Under the pieces are notes generated by a model, which saw only the letters and a program-made list of their open reading frames with translations, did no database searches and was not told where the DNA came from. Both the position numbers and the translations under genes were made by a program. DNA of 64,000 bases. Origin: JAPLHP01 sp963720375 (lineage in GTDB: Bacteria; Chloroflexota; Dehalococcoidia; UBA2247; RBG-13-53-26). Positions 42,902 to 51,314 of this stretch are shown piece by piece; positions within the stretch are counted from its first letter, which is position 1, and each line of letters begins with the position of its first letter. The DNA lies in NCBI GenBank assembly GCA_963720375.1, contig CAVRFM010000006.1, positions 14,813 to 78,812 on the forward strand. Reading direction: 5' to 3'.

Positions 42902-44047
42902 ATGGTAAATGACGGTAGGGATTTGACAAAGGTTCCGTCTGACGCCGTAGCCGTAAAAAAAGACGTTGAGGCGGTGGATCTGTCTGTGGTGAGGGATTTC
43001 ACCGAGCGCAGGGTGGCCGCGGAGGCGTTGCGTGAACGCGGGGGTGAGAATGAGCACCGGTTCCGCGATCTGGTCGAGACCACCAGTGACCCCGTGTGGG
43101 AAGTAGACCAGAAGGGTGTCTATGTCTACGTCAGCCCGATACTGTGCGATATGTTGGGTTATAAGCCCGAGGAAGTGCTGGGCAAGACCCTCTTCGACCT
43201 GATGGCTTTGAGAGAGGCCGGCCAGATGTTCAAACTTTTCGCCACGGCAGCCGCTGCGCGAAAGCCATTCAGGCTTATCCGGAACACCCACCTCCACAAG
43301 GACGGCCATCCGGTTCTGATGGAGACCAGTGGAGTGCCGTTCTTTGACCGCAGTGGAGAACTCCGCGGCTATCGCGGGATTCATCGGAACATCAGCGGGG
43401 TCAGCAATGAAGACGATATGATCAAGGAGACGATGCGGAAAATGGAGAGGGTGGTGGAAGGCACCATTCAAACGATAGCGGTGACGGTGGAAATGAGAGA
43501 CCGTTATATAGCCGGTCACCAGCAGAGGGTGGCTCGGCTTTGCCGTGCCATAGCTATAGAAATGGCCTTTCCGTATGAGCGTATCCAGATTATCCGTGTG
43601 GCGGCACTCCTGCATGACCTGGGGAAGATCTTCGTACCAACGGAGATACTGAACAAGCCCAGCGCTTTAACCGGGGACGAAAGAATTGCGATCAGGAGCC
43701 ATCCCAAAGCCGCTTACGATGTGTTGAAGAATGTGGAATTCCCCTGGCCGATTGCCGATATCGTGCTCCAGCATCATGAAAGGATAAATGGGTCAGGCTA
43801 TCCCTCCGGCCTTAGAGGCGAGGAGATTCTCATAGAGGCACGCATCCTGGGGGTTGCTGATGTTGTTGAAGCCATGTCCAGTCCCCGATCCTACCGACAG
43901 GCTCGTGATCTGGACAGTACTTTGACAGAGCTCGCCAAGAACAAGGGCGTTCTTTACGACTCCAACGTGGTGGAGGCCTGCCTGAGCATCTTTCTGGATA
44001 AAGGGTTCAAGTTTGAAGCAGAACCGGTGGATTCTCCGGCATCCTGA
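42902..44047 (+). CDS. PAS-HD-GYP domain protein
   Basis: A 381-residue protein. One PAS domain spans residues ~55-165 (F-R-D-L-V-E-T-T-S-D-P-V-W-E-V-D), preceded by a partial PAS-like end (V-R-D-F-T-E-R-R). The HD-GYP domain spans ~185-365 with A-G-H-Q-Q-R-V, L-L-H-D-L-G-K-I-F-V-P and H-H-E-R-I-N-G-S-G-Y-P, so the metal site and GYP motif are complete. It closely resembles the C-terminal half of the 24718 protein. A cyclic di-GMP phosphodiesterase is expected. The N-terminus begins in mid-domain, suggesting that it was cut from a longer gene. Confidence 0.88.
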   Translation: MVNDGRDLTKVPSDAVAVKKDVEAVDLSVVRDFTERRVAAEALRERGGENEHRFRDLVETTSDPVWEVDQKGVYVYVSPILCDMLGYKPEEVLGKTLFDLMALREAGQMFKLFATAAAARKPFRLIRNTHLHKDGHPVLMETSGVPFFDRSGELRGYRGIHRNISGVSNEDDMIKETMRKMERVVEGTIQTIAVTVEMRDRYIAGHQQRVARLCRAIAIEMAFPYERIQIIRVAALLHDLGKIFVPTEILNKPSALTGDERIAIRSHPKAAYDVLKNVEFPWPIADIVLQHHERINGSGYPSGLRGEEILIEARILGVADVVEAMSSPRSYRQARDLDSTLTELAKNKGVLYDSNVVEACLSIFLDKGFKFEAEPVDSPAS

Positions 44048-44196
44048 GGTTACTGCCGGAGGCCGCTGCGATGCGGGAAGAACGCCAATGGATGTCGGCG
44101 GCTATAAAGTATAAAGAGGGTCCCGGAGGTTGGGGTATAGCGGTAGAAGCATACAAATAACCAGGGTGATATTGTTTATTCGGGAGGAGGGACAGT

Positions 44197-44394
44197 GTGG
44201 ATGCAGCCATGCCGGGGATAGAGCAGTCGGGGGACATTGTCGCCTCCTCCCTTTTTGCAGATTTTTGCATTTGGGAGGCAGGAAGGTTGGCGGGTGCGTC
44301 AATGGGACAGCACAGAGGTATCAGTGAGGTGATGGGGCTGCCGATGGTGCAGGATTCAGGAAGACCGGATCAACTCAAGTGCGCGGTGGTATAA
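44197..44394 (+). CDS. Doubtful small protein
   Basis: A GTG at 44197 preceded by GGAGGAGGGACA opens a 65-codon frame (V-D-A-A-M-P-G-I-E-Q-S-G-D-I-V) with no hydrophobic helix and no recognised family. It runs 39 bases into the 3' end of the convergent MarR gene. Only the strong RBS speaks for it. Confidence 0.25.
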   Translation: MDAAMPGIEQSGDIVASSLFADFCIWEAGRLAGASMGQHRGISEVMGLPMVQDSGRPDQLKCAVV

Positions 44395-44811
44395 CTTGTC
44401 CAGATATGTCTGCAGGCGGTCACATTCTTCCGGCGAGAGGCAGGAGAAAATGGCGATGCGGGCGACACTGGCCTCGCTTAGCCTCTGGTAAGCCTCTTCG
44501 CCCTTTGGGGTTAGCATTACTCTGACCATGTTTCTCTTTTTCGGGTCTCTCACCCTGTTCACCAGGCCTTCTTCTTCCATCTGGTCCAGTAACTTGGATA
44601 TCTGCTGTGGGTCCCGGTGCAGAAAGTGCGCCAGCATGCGCGGGTTTACCGGCTTCCGGGCATATTTGAGGAAGAATACCGCCCCGGCTTCAGCCACCGG
44701 GATGTCAGCCTGTCGCAGTTCTTTGTCCCTGGCTTTGACCATGGCCCACGAGGCCCGGTGCCACTGTATCCAGAGGTTATTGCATTGGTCGATGTCAGGA
44801 TTGACTTTCAT
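44356..44811 (-). CDS. MarR-family transcriptional regulator
   Basis: A 151-residue winged-helix regulator. Helix-turn-helix L-A-H-F-L-H-R-D-P-Q-Q-I-S-K-L-L-D-Q-M follows residue 60, and the wing R-V-R-D-P-K-K-R-N-M-V-R-V-M-L-T-P-K-G is typical. Dimerisation helices lie at both ends. The upstream stretch on its coding strand holds GCAAAT and ATTTGC inverted half-sites near 44830-44858, a possible autoregulatory operator. Its ligand and targets are not evident. Confidence 0.9.
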   Translation of the reverse strand: MKVNPDIDQCNNLWIQWHRASWAMVKARDKELRQADIPVAEAGAVFFLKYARKPVNPRMLAHFLHRDPQQISKLLDQMEEEGLVNRVRDPKKRNMVRVMLTPKGEEAYQRLSEASVARIAIFSCLSPEECDRLQTYLDKLYHRALELIRSS

Positions 44812-44904
44812 GAACCCCTTCCGGATGAAGCAAATATTTTGTATATTGTATCAGATTTGCGCAAAGATTGACGGCGTTCTATCGTCCATCTCATATCAGC
44901 GATC

Positions 44905-45013
44905 ATCTTCAAATGTCATTCCCGTGCAAACGGGAATCCAGAAATGCGGTGGCTGGGCATGCGGTGGATTCCTGCTCCCCGTTTTCACGGGGACAAGTTT
45001 CGCAGGAATGACA
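44905..45013. repeat. Dispersed repeats
   Basis: GTCATTCCCGTGCAAACGGG (about 44913-44941) and a GGATTCCTGCTCCCCGTTTT / CACGGGGACAAGTTTCGCAG element (about 44966-45012), nearly identical to one at 40384 and to 62757. Confidence 0.8.
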
Positions 45014-45156
45014 GAGGATATCTACTCGATGTTGTACTCCTTCAGGATAATGTAGAGTGTGAAGGGTTTGGATAAGGGATGCTAACCTTTTCCGGATTCT
45101 ATCGTTATATAAATCAGAAACGGTATTCCGGGGGGTGATGGAAAGGAGGTGACACG

Positions 45157-45516
45157 TTGAAAAAGAGATTGATTCTGGGGATGATCGCCATCGCTCTCCT
45201 CGGCACAGTGCTGGGTGTGGCCTGCAGTAGTAAGGCCAGCAACAATACGAACAACAATGGCACCACGTCTCCGGCGCTCCAGGTGACAGAGCCACAGGAC
45301 GAGATCACGGTCAACACGTCTACAGTTCAGGTAGATGGCGTGACCACTGCCGATGCTACGGTCAGTGTGAACGGCTCCCTGGTTGATGTAGGTGCAGATG
45401 GCAAATTCAGCACCACGGTCCCCCTGGAACAAGGGCCCAACTCCATCGAGGTGGTTGCCAGCGACTCTCAGGGGAATGAGAACAGCCAGGTTCTGACTGT
45501 TATTTACGCACCGTAA
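45157..45516 (+). CDS. Ig-like lipoprotein
   Basis: A 119-residue lipoprotein. TTG 45157 has GAAAGGAGGTG immediately upstream. The signal peptide ends in the lipobox L-G-V-A-C at residues ~19-23, followed by a Ser/Asn/Thr linker. The remaining ~80 residues form one bacterial Ig-like beta domain (V-T-E-P-Q-D-E-I-T-V, A-D-A-T-V-S-V-N-G, G-P-N-S-I-E-V-V-A-S-D). It is expected outside the membrane as a surface or adhesion component. The next secreted protein follows 35 bases later. Confidence 0.85.
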   Translation: MKKRLILGMIAIALLGTVLGVACSSKASNNTNNNGTTSPALQVTEPQDEITVNTSTVQVDGVTTADATVSVNGSLVDVGADGKFSTTVPLEQGPNSIEVVASDSQGNENSQVLTVIYAP

Positions 45517-45551
45517 GTGCGACTAGGGTGTCAAGTTTTAGGAGGCAAAGG

Positions 45552-46675
45552 ATGAAAAGAATACTGCTAGTAGTTATGGCTCTGGCACTGGCCACAGGAC
45601 TGATTCTGGGGACTGCAGGCAGCACCCTGGCTGCCACCGGCACTCAGAATGGCCGGGGTATCTTTGGCACCGTCCAGAGCATAGTTATGACCGACAACAC
45701 TACCGGAGTAGGAACTATTACACTCACGAATGTGAAACCGGCAACGGCCGACAACGCCAGTGTGGAGATTCAGGTCACTGAAAACACCACCTACAACATT
45801 CCCGCCGTTACCGTTCAGCCCACCCAACACTGGCTGACCTGGCAGCAACTCACACCGGAAAGCCAGCAGCTGGTTCTGGGAGCGAAGAGGGTGGCAATCC
45901 TGCTGACGGAACCTGCCGGCAATGTTGCAGAAAAGGTAATGGTAATACCGACAGGATACCTGGCATATCGGTATCACCATCACCTGGGTGTGGTTACCGC
46001 AGTCAGCGACAATGGAACAGCCACGATAGCCGAGAAGAAAGGCGAAGAGATCACAGTTACCCTTGGTGAAGGGGTTCAGGTGGCAGTGGGGCAGCTTGTT
46101 ATGGTAGTCACCGACTCCAGCGGAGGGACAGAACTCAAAGCCATCAAGGCCTACAGAATAGACCAGATGGTTGATCGCTTTGAAGGTTACCTTGAGGGTT
46201 CGTTGACCGAAGCTAACTTCGACAACGTGACCGCCTTGATACAGCAGACCCATGACAAGTATGTGGCCTATCTCCAGAACTTGGAGTCACTCCTGCAGTC
46301 GGAGAACCGCACGCAGGCAGCAGCAAGCGGTGGGAACAGCTATCGATTATGCTAAATGCCCGCTTCTCCGAGGCCCTGCAGTTCCGAGCGAAGATCAAGG
46401 ACTGGGTTGACAACCATGGTGGCTGGACGGCGTGGCAGGAACACTGCGGCGACATCAGCGGGACTATCACCGAAGTGACCACTGTCGGGAGAACCTTAAC
46501 CATCAGCACCGACAATGGCACCGTTACTGTTCATGTCCCGGTAGCCGCCCGGATAGTGAAGGACAACGCGCTATTCGTCTTCAAGAGCCTGGCTGCCGGC
46601 AACACGCTTGAGAAGGTGATCTACTACAAGTTAGACAACGTCAATGAAGCACTCTACATCCTGGTGGCCGATTAG
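45552..46675 (+). CDS. Secreted repeat protein, one frameshift
   Basis: ATG 45552 with AGGAGGC upstream gives a signal peptide (M-K-R-I-L-L-V-V-M-A-L-A-L-A-T-G) with an A-L-A-type cut near residue 32. The mature part is strand-rich, with related units G-I-F-G-T-V-Q-S-I-V, L-G-V-V-T-A-V-S-D-N-G and D-I-S-G-T-I-T-E-V, each followed by a T-V/I-T strand. These look like tandem DUF5666-like beta domains. The frame breaks near 46310-46345 and resumes as W-E-Q-L-S-I-M-L-N-A-R-F, ending at 46675. Corrected length is about 374 residues. A strong terminator follows. Confidence 0.78.
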
Positions 46676-46708
46676 CGCAGCAGAGCAAGACTGAGGATAT
46701 GCGTTCCA

Positions 46709-46743
46709 AACCTCAGCCCCCGAAATCGGGGGCTGAGGTTTTT
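46709..46743 (+). terminator. Rho-independent terminator
   Basis: AACCTCAGCCCCCGA (46709-46723) pairs perfectly over 15 bp with TCGGGGGCTGAGGTT (46726-46740), with a 2-base gap and a following T-run. It ends the 45157-46675 operon. Confidence 0.92.
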
Positions 46744-46784
46744 CTATATACGGCAGAACACTGACGAAACAGCAGGCAACTGTG

Positions 46785-47594
46785 CTATGCGGCCCTCAGG
46801 AAGGCGAGTACCTCCCGGTTGAACCTGCCGCTCATCTCGAAGTTCCAAGCATGCGATCCGCCCTGCACCATGACCAGCCGGGCATTCGGTATTGTGCTTG
46901 CCATGACCTCGGACTGGTGAGGCGAGATAATCTTGTCCTCAGTGCCGGTGATGACCAGGGTAGGGGCTTTGATCAGATGCAGCCTGTCGAGGCGGTCGTG
47001 GTCTGAGATGGCCTCAAGCTGTTTCAAGAAGCCCTCTGCGCTGGCTGATTTGATATAACCCCTGGCGAGGAAGGGCATCAGCCACCGGTAGAGCCTCTTA
47101 TTGAAGGACAGGGATATCATGGCTTTCGTCGACCTGGTGACATCGACCTGACGGATATCGAGCTTGTCAGAGGCATCCCTGAGGCCAAAGGCCTTCATCA
47201 TTTCGGGATGCATGTCATTGGGATCGCCCTTGCCGGGATCTGTGCTGGCCAGGATGAGCTTCTTAACCCTCTCCGGGTGGTTGATGGCGATCTCCTGGGC
47301 GATCATGCCTCCCAGGGATAACCCCAGAATATGGGCTTTGTCAATGCCGAGGTGGTCCATCAGGCCGACGGCATCCTCTGCCATCGTCTTCAAATCCCAG
47401 GGCTGCTCGGGGATATCCGTTCTACCAACGCCCCGGCTGTCGAAGGTAATCACCCGGTAGTGCTTCCGGAAGGCGGGAAGCTGGCGGAACCAGGTGCTGT
47501 GGTCTGCCCCGAGACCGGTGACCAGAACCAGGGGCTCGCCCTGACCATGAACCTGATAATAGATATTGATGCCATTCACACTCGCCCTGGGCAT
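46785..47594 (-). CDS. Alpha/beta-hydrolase
   Basis: A 269-residue alpha/beta-fold hydrolase. Oxyanion region L-V-T-G-L-G-A-D-H-S-T-W, then D-S-R-G-V-G-R-T-D, nucleophile elbow L-G-L-S-L-G-G-M with Ser near residue 95, acid in G-T-E-D-K-I, and catalytic His in Q-G-G-S-H-A-W. Such proteins include esterases and C-C hydrolases; the substrate is not apparent. ATG 47594 has GGAGGGTGG eight bases upstream and is preferred over a GTG three codons before. Confidence 0.9.
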   Translation of the reverse strand: MPRASVNGINIYYQVHGQGEPLVLVTGLGADHSTWFRQLPAFRKHYRVITFDSRGVGRTDIPEQPWDLKTMAEDAVGLMDHLGIDKAHILGLSLGGMIAQEIAINHPERVKKLILASTDPGKGDPNDMHPEMMKAFGLRDASDKLDIRQVDVTRSTKAMISLSFNKRLYRWLMPFLARGYIKSASAEGFLKQLEAISDHDRLDRLHLIKAPTLVITGTEDKIISPHQSEVMASTIPNARLVMVQGGSHAWNFEMSGRFNREVLAFLRAA

Positions 47595-47651
47595 GCTCAC
47601 CACCCTCCAGATTGAACATCTCCCATAGCCACCTCAGTAGGGGTGTCTGTG

Positions 47652-48053
47652 TCAACCCGGTTGGCCTTCCAGGTATCTCTTCATTGGTTGCCAGTAGTTG
47701 TCATGCCAGCCCTGGCGAATGGACTCATAATGCTCCTCCGGGATCTCCGTCTGTGTGAAGGTGAGATGTGTAACCCCTGCCACCTCCTTCAGCGAGAACG
47801 TGGCTATCGAGTAGTGGCCTTCCGGCCAGTCGATGCCGCGCCACAACTGAACGACCCTCCTGTCCGGCAGCAGTTCCAGGTTCACACCGTCAATATAGTC
47901 GTCATAAGCAGAGATCTTGCCACCGATAGCACGGCTGATCTTGGCCTTGGCGCCCGTGAATTTGGAATGCTGGCGGGAATCCATGAGCGCCTCATATACC
48001 TCGTGTGGGCTGACCTTGAACGTTATCGACTGCCGGAGAGTCCTGGTTTTCAT
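47652..48053 (-). CDS. SRPBCC (AHSA1-like) protein
   Basis: A 133-residue START-like small-molecule-binding fold. Family motifs are I-T-F-K-V-S-P-H-E-V-Y-E-A-L-M-D, F-T-G-A-K-A-K-I-S and G-G-K-I-S-A-Y-D-D-Y-I-D-G, then Q-L-W-R-G-I-D-W-P-E-G-H-Y-S and H-D-N-Y-W-Q-P-M-K-R-Y-L at the C-terminal helix. It lies ~58 bases upstream of the hydrolase gene on the same strand and is probably co-transcribed. Specific ligand unknown. Confidence 0.9.
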   Translation of the reverse strand: MKTRTLRQSITFKVSPHEVYEALMDSRQHSKFTGAKAKISRAIGGKISAYDDYIDGVNLELLPDRRVVQLWRGIDWPEGHYSIATFSLKEVAGVTHLTFTQTEIPEEHYESIRQGWHDNYWQPMKRYLEGQPG

Positions 48054-48149
48054 TGATTTCTCACCTCCGCCTGATCTTCAACATGCTTCTTTATCATAGA
48101 CTGAACGGGGCTATTTTACACCTTACGCCGTCGGAATAGTTAAAGGTGT

Positions 48150-48222
48150 GCCAATAGATTCCTGCTCCCGCAGGAATGACATTTGCCATCTTGTGTCATT
48201 CCCGTGCAAACGGGAATCCACA
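48150..48222. repeat. Dispersed repeats
   Basis: ATTCCTGCTCCCGCAGGAAT near 48160 and GTCATTCCCGTGCAAACGGG near 48196, just upstream of the arsM-unit promoter. Confidence 0.75.
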
Positions 48223-48234
48223 TATGTGCTGCCC

Positions 48235-48273
48235 TTGACAATGCTGATAAATCAGAATATACTGACAAATCAG
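48235..48273 (+). promoter_or_regulatory. Promoter and tandem palindromic operator of the arsM unit
   Basis: TTGACA (48235-48240), exact 17-base spacer, TATACT (48258-48263). Two near-identical 12-bp palindromes, CTGATAAATCAG (48244-48255, in the spacer) and CTGACAAATCAG (48262-48273, over the -10 end), lie 18 bp apart. A bound dimeric repressor would block the promoter; an ArsR-type regulator is a natural guess but none is in the window. Confidence 0.7.
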
Positions 48274-48318
48274 CAGTATCCACGGTTTGGGCGCTGCTGA
48301 CTGATGGGAGGTATGAAT

Positions 48319-48594
48319 ATGGCGAAGGATGCGAAGGAAGCGGTCTGCGGGCTTCCGGCAGGCGGGGAAGCGAGCTGCTGCAATGTTGAGGCAGTGGTCA
48401 GTGTGGATGAGCGGGGGCAGATGGTACTGCCCAAGGAGATCAGGGATAAGGCCGGCATTAAGGCAGGCGACAAGCTGGCCATCATAGCCATGCGGCAGGG
48501 CGGCAAAGTGTGCTGCCTTTCCTTGATCAAGGTGGAAGCGCTGGCCGGCATGGTGAAGGGCATGCTGGGCCCGGTAATGAAGGAGATATTCTAG
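48319..48594 (+). CDS. HgcAB-associated-type AbrB/SpoVT-like protein
   Basis: A 91-residue protein. An N-terminal Cys-bearing part (E-A-V-C-G-L, E-A-S-C-C-N-V) precedes a swapped-hairpin AbrB domain: V-V-S-V-D-E-R-G-Q-M-V-L-P-K-E-I-R-D-K-A-G-I. K-V-C-C-L-S-L-I-K adds a third Cys group. The pattern matches a family annotated as HgcAB-associated, often next to mercury or arsenic methylation genes. ATG 48319 is favoured by GGGAGG eight bases upstream. It probably senses a thiophilic metal and regulates, or serves, the arsM gene. Confidence 0.83.
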   Translation: MAKDAKEAVCGLPAGGEASCCNVEAVVSVDERGQMVLPKEIRDKAGIKAGDKLAIIAMRQGGKVCCLSLIKVEALAGMVKGMLGPVMKEIF

Positions 48595-48613
48595 AATGAA
48601 GCGAGGTGTTGAC

Positions 48614-49474
48614 ATGAAAGAGCAAGAAATCAAGAAGGCGGTCAGGCAACGTTATGCCAGAGTCGCCAAACAGCCTAGTTCCGGCTGCCTGGGAGCGAGT
48701 CCGTGCTGTGGAGGCACTGATCTGACCCAGAACATCAACATCAGCAAAGCCGTTGGGTATAGCGACGAAGAGATGGGGTCGGTTCCCGAAGGCGCCAACC
48801 TGGGTCTCGGCTGCGGGAATCCCGTGGCCCTGGCTTCCCTGAAAGAGGGCGAGGTGGTCCTGGACCTCGGGGCAGGTGCCGGGTTCGACTGTTTTCTCGC
48901 GGCCAAGAAGGTTGGCCAGAAGGGGAAGGTCATCGGGGTGGACATGACCCCGGAAATGATCGACAAGGCCAGAGAGAATGCCCGGCGGGATGGTTATTCA
49001 AACGTCGAGTTCCGGCTGGGGGAGATCGAGAACCTGCCCGCCGCCGACAACTCGGTGGACGCGGTGATATCCAACTGCGTCATCAACCTTGCGCCTGATA
49101 AAAAGAGGGTCTTTGGGGAGGCCTGTCGGGTGCTGAAACCCGGCGGCCGTCTAATGATCTCGGACCTGGTCCTGCTGAAGGAACTACCGGAGGTCATCAA
49201 GGCCTCTATCGAGGCGTATGTCGGCTGTATCTCGGGGGCGAGCATGCGGGATGATTACCTGGGGGCCATGCGGGCGGCGGGATTTGAAGATGTAAGGGTA
49301 GTTGAGGAAACATCCTTCCCTGTTGACCTCATGGCCGATGATCCGGCTGCGAAAGCGCTTATGAAGGATACGGGCATAACTGCCGGGACACTGAAAAACG
49401 TGGCCAAATCAGTGGTAAGCGTGAAGGTCGAGGCCATCAAACCGAAGGGGCAGGCGAAGAAGGCTTCGAAATAA
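48614..49474 (+). CDS. arsM: Arsenite methyltransferase
   Basis: A 286-residue SAM-dependent methyltransferase. SAM motif V-L-D-L-G-A-G-A-G-F-D-C near residue 82. Cys positions used by ArsM are present: S-P-C-C-G-G in the N-terminal part, I-S-N-C-V-I-N-L near 153 and A-Y-V-G-C-I-S-G-A near 205. L-G-L-G-C-G-N-P near 65 is also typical. It methylates As(III) to less toxic or volatile forms. ATG 48614 follows GAGGTG; it starts 19 bases after the AbrB-like stop in the same operon. Confidence 0.95.
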   Translation: MKEQEIKKAVRQRYARVAKQPSSGCLGASPCCGGTDLTQNINISKAVGYSDEEMGSVPEGANLGLGCGNPVALASLKEGEVVLDLGAGAGFDCFLAAKKVGQKGKVIGVDMTPEMIDKARENARRDGYSNVEFRLGEIENLPAADNSVDAVISNCVINLAPDKKRVFGEACRVLKPGGRLMISDLVLLKELPEVIKASIEAYVGCISGASMRDDYLGAMRAAGFEDVRVVEETSFPVDLMADDPAAKALMKDTGITAGTLKNVAKSVVSVKVEAIKPKGQAKKASK

Positions 49475-49531
49475 CATAAAGGATCGCCCTTACACTGGTT
49501 GTCATTCTGAGCGGAGCGGAGGGATCTCCCC

Positions 49532-50174
49532 TTACTTAATATTCTCCGTTGCCGGTGTGGCTGCTTTGGGTTTCTTCGGTTTCTTCAGAATGCGCAGCCA
49601 TCCTGCCCAGACCAGCAGGACAAAGACCATATTGAAAAGATAGAAGTAGTCGTGGACATTGACGCCGGTCCGCCATTCCAGGTAGATGCTGATGGTGATA
49701 CGGAACAGATTAAATGCCACCAGTATCAGCAGGCCTGCAATCAGGCCGATGAGGCGCTGCCGGCGGGTGACCCCCGACTCGGCCAGGACCAGTGCTATAT
49801 AGGCCCAGAAGAGGATGCCGCCCAGGCAGGCCGCGGAGATATCGAAGGTGAGAAGAGTATCATTTACCCTTATGATTGTTACGATCGGGCCTGAGACCGA
49901 GTGGCCCACTCCGGCGAGCCCCAGTATCCAACCCACGAATGATGCCGTAGCGTGCCGCAGTGTGTTGTGTACGGAGGGAAAGAAATAGAGGATGGCCATC
50001 TCCAGGCCGATGAGAAGCAAGAAGGCAATGGTATAGCGGATCAGAAAACCGAGAAAGGGCTGACTTGAACTTGCGGGCAGAGATAAAATAGCCTATTGCG
50101 GCAAAGCCGGCGATTACTCCGATGAGGACCGCCAGTACGAAGGCCAGCCCTATGGCCCAGTTCGAAAGAAGCAA
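49532..50174 (-). CDS. Exosortase/archaeosortase-family membrane protease, one frameshift
   Basis: Two frames make one ~213-residue membrane protein with about six helices. The first, from ATG 50174, gives L-L-S-N-W-A-I-G-L-A-F and a second helix; near 50050 the frame shifts. The rest has the exosortase triad region: F-D-I-S-A-A-C-L-G-G-I (Cys), F-N-L-F-R-I-T-I (Arg) and N-V-H-D-Y-F-Y-L-F (His). Exosortases cleave C-terminal sorting signals of exported proteins. No classical PEP-CTERM substrate was found in the window. The surface-protein cluster lies just beyond on the other strand. Confidence 0.8.
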
Positions 50175-50289
50175 TAATCACCCCCTCGCCCTCTGTTTGG
50201 TGACTCCACACCAAACGAAGAGCAAAGCATGCCTATGCCTAAATGTAACGCTTTCTCTCCGGCATGGCAACCTCTCTCCCGTTATTCCA

Positions 50290-50500
50290 ACGTCGTAGGT
50301 GCGCTTAGCGCAGTGCCCCTCCACCTGCTGTCATTCCCACGAACGTGGGGATCCAGGAGGGGATATCTGCAATTCCTTCTCCCTTCGATGGGAGAGGGCT
50401 AGAGTGAGGGTGATGTTTCCCCCTCCCTCTGCCTCCCTCCCGCCAGGGGAGGGAGAACGGATGGATTCCTGCTTTCGCAGGAATGACAGATGCAAAAACG
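50290..50500. repeat. Dispersed repeat block
   Basis: A diverged GTGCGCTTAGCGCAGTGCCC element (about 50299), GTCATTCCCACGAACGTGGG (about 50330), CCTTCGATGGGAGAGGGCTA (about 50380), CTCCCTCCCGCCAGGGGAGG (about 50435) and GGATTCCTGCTTTCGCAGGA (about 50462). Confidence 0.75.
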
Positions 50501-50709
50501 GGAATGACATGTGAGGGAAAGGGGAATGACATAGTAAAGCAAAGGCTCAGGAGTGATGACTGAGGCAGAGGCTATTCCATTGTAATTCTTCTGTTTGAAA
50601 GGAATTTGTGACTGCAAAAGTCGTTGCCGAGACTCAGGCGTGATATGTCAGATGTATATTTCGTGAACATCAGTATCTATTCTTATGGAAAGGAGAGAAA
50701 AAGAAACAC

Positions 50710-51021
50710 ATGGCGAATGAAGCATCGTTAGTTGAGAAACTGGGTGGGGTTGTGGCTCACGTCAAAGCAATGGAGCGTGAGAGAGACGAAGCTATCGCTC
50801 AAATCAAGTCGCTGGAGAGAGAGGTCAACGACCTCAGGACATTGATAGCAATGGCGGAATCGAAGGCTGAGGAAATAATGGGGCCTGTGTCAGAGACGGC
50901 GCCTCAGGATGACATGTCGCCGGCAGCCGACAGGGAACTCCAGCCGGCGGCTAGTAAGACAGCAACTCAGGCCCAGGGAGAATTGAAGAGGGCTTATCGA
51001 CAGCCGTTCTCATATAGCTAA
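50710..51021 (+). CDS. Coiled-coil protein A with YxQPF-type C-terminus
   Basis: A 103-residue protein. Residues ~5-55 form an uninterrupted charged coiled coil (S-L-V-E-K-L-G-G-V-V-A-H-V-K-A-M-E-R-E-R-D). The linker is Ala/Pro/Gln-rich, and the end is L-K-R-A-Y-R-Q-P-F-S-Y-S. It is a clear paralogue of the 54991 protein: E-R-E-R-D-E-A, L-E-R-E-V-N and I-A-M-A-E-S-K are shared. AAAGGAGAG precedes ATG 50710. It is the first member of the repeated module and is expected in the cytoplasm. Confidence 0.75.
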   Translation: MANEASLVEKLGGVVAHVKAMERERDEAIAQIKSLEREVNDLRTLIAMAESKAEEIMGPVSETAPQDDMSPAADRELQPAASKTATQAQGELKRAYRQPFSYS

Positions 51022-51085
51022 GCGGCTGGAATAACTCTCTGCCGAGGTGCTCCGGTGCAGGCAGGAGGAATAGACAAGGATGATG

Positions 51086-51195
51086 ATGGGGCAGTCGACT
51101 CGGTATGTAAGGCAGCAGATCGCCCCGGTCGAGCACTGTGCTAACCGGACTCCGCCTCTCCTCGGAGGCGGCGCTGGCTGAGTCGACTGCCCCAT
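51086..51195. ncRNA. Multibranched inverted-repeat element (possible structured RNA)
   Basis: ATGGGGCAGTCGACTC (51086-51101) pairs perfectly over 16 bp with GAGTCGACTGCCCCAT (51180-51195). The 78 bases inside hold two further hairpins: CCGGT with ACCGG around a GAGCAC-TGTGCT stem (about 51125-51147), and CCGCCTC with GAGGCGG (about 51152-51171). A branched fold would form in RNA or single-stranded DNA. The strand is unknown. No T-run follows, so it is not a simple terminator. It precedes the secreted-protein gene by 120 bases. Confidence 0.55.
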
Positions 51196-51314
51196 TTCTG
51201 TAGAAGGAGGTGAGTTGCCAGGGAAAAATCACACATGATTGAAGACAGGAGTCTTAAATCGAGTTATAATATCCATCCGAAGATCCAAAGAACCAACGAA
51301 AGGAGACAAGAAAT

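Noticed and set aside
51086..51195. tRNA gene for the branched element
   Set aside because: The 16-bp closing stem, lack of a T-loop sequence and lack of a CCA-type end do not fit a tRNA.
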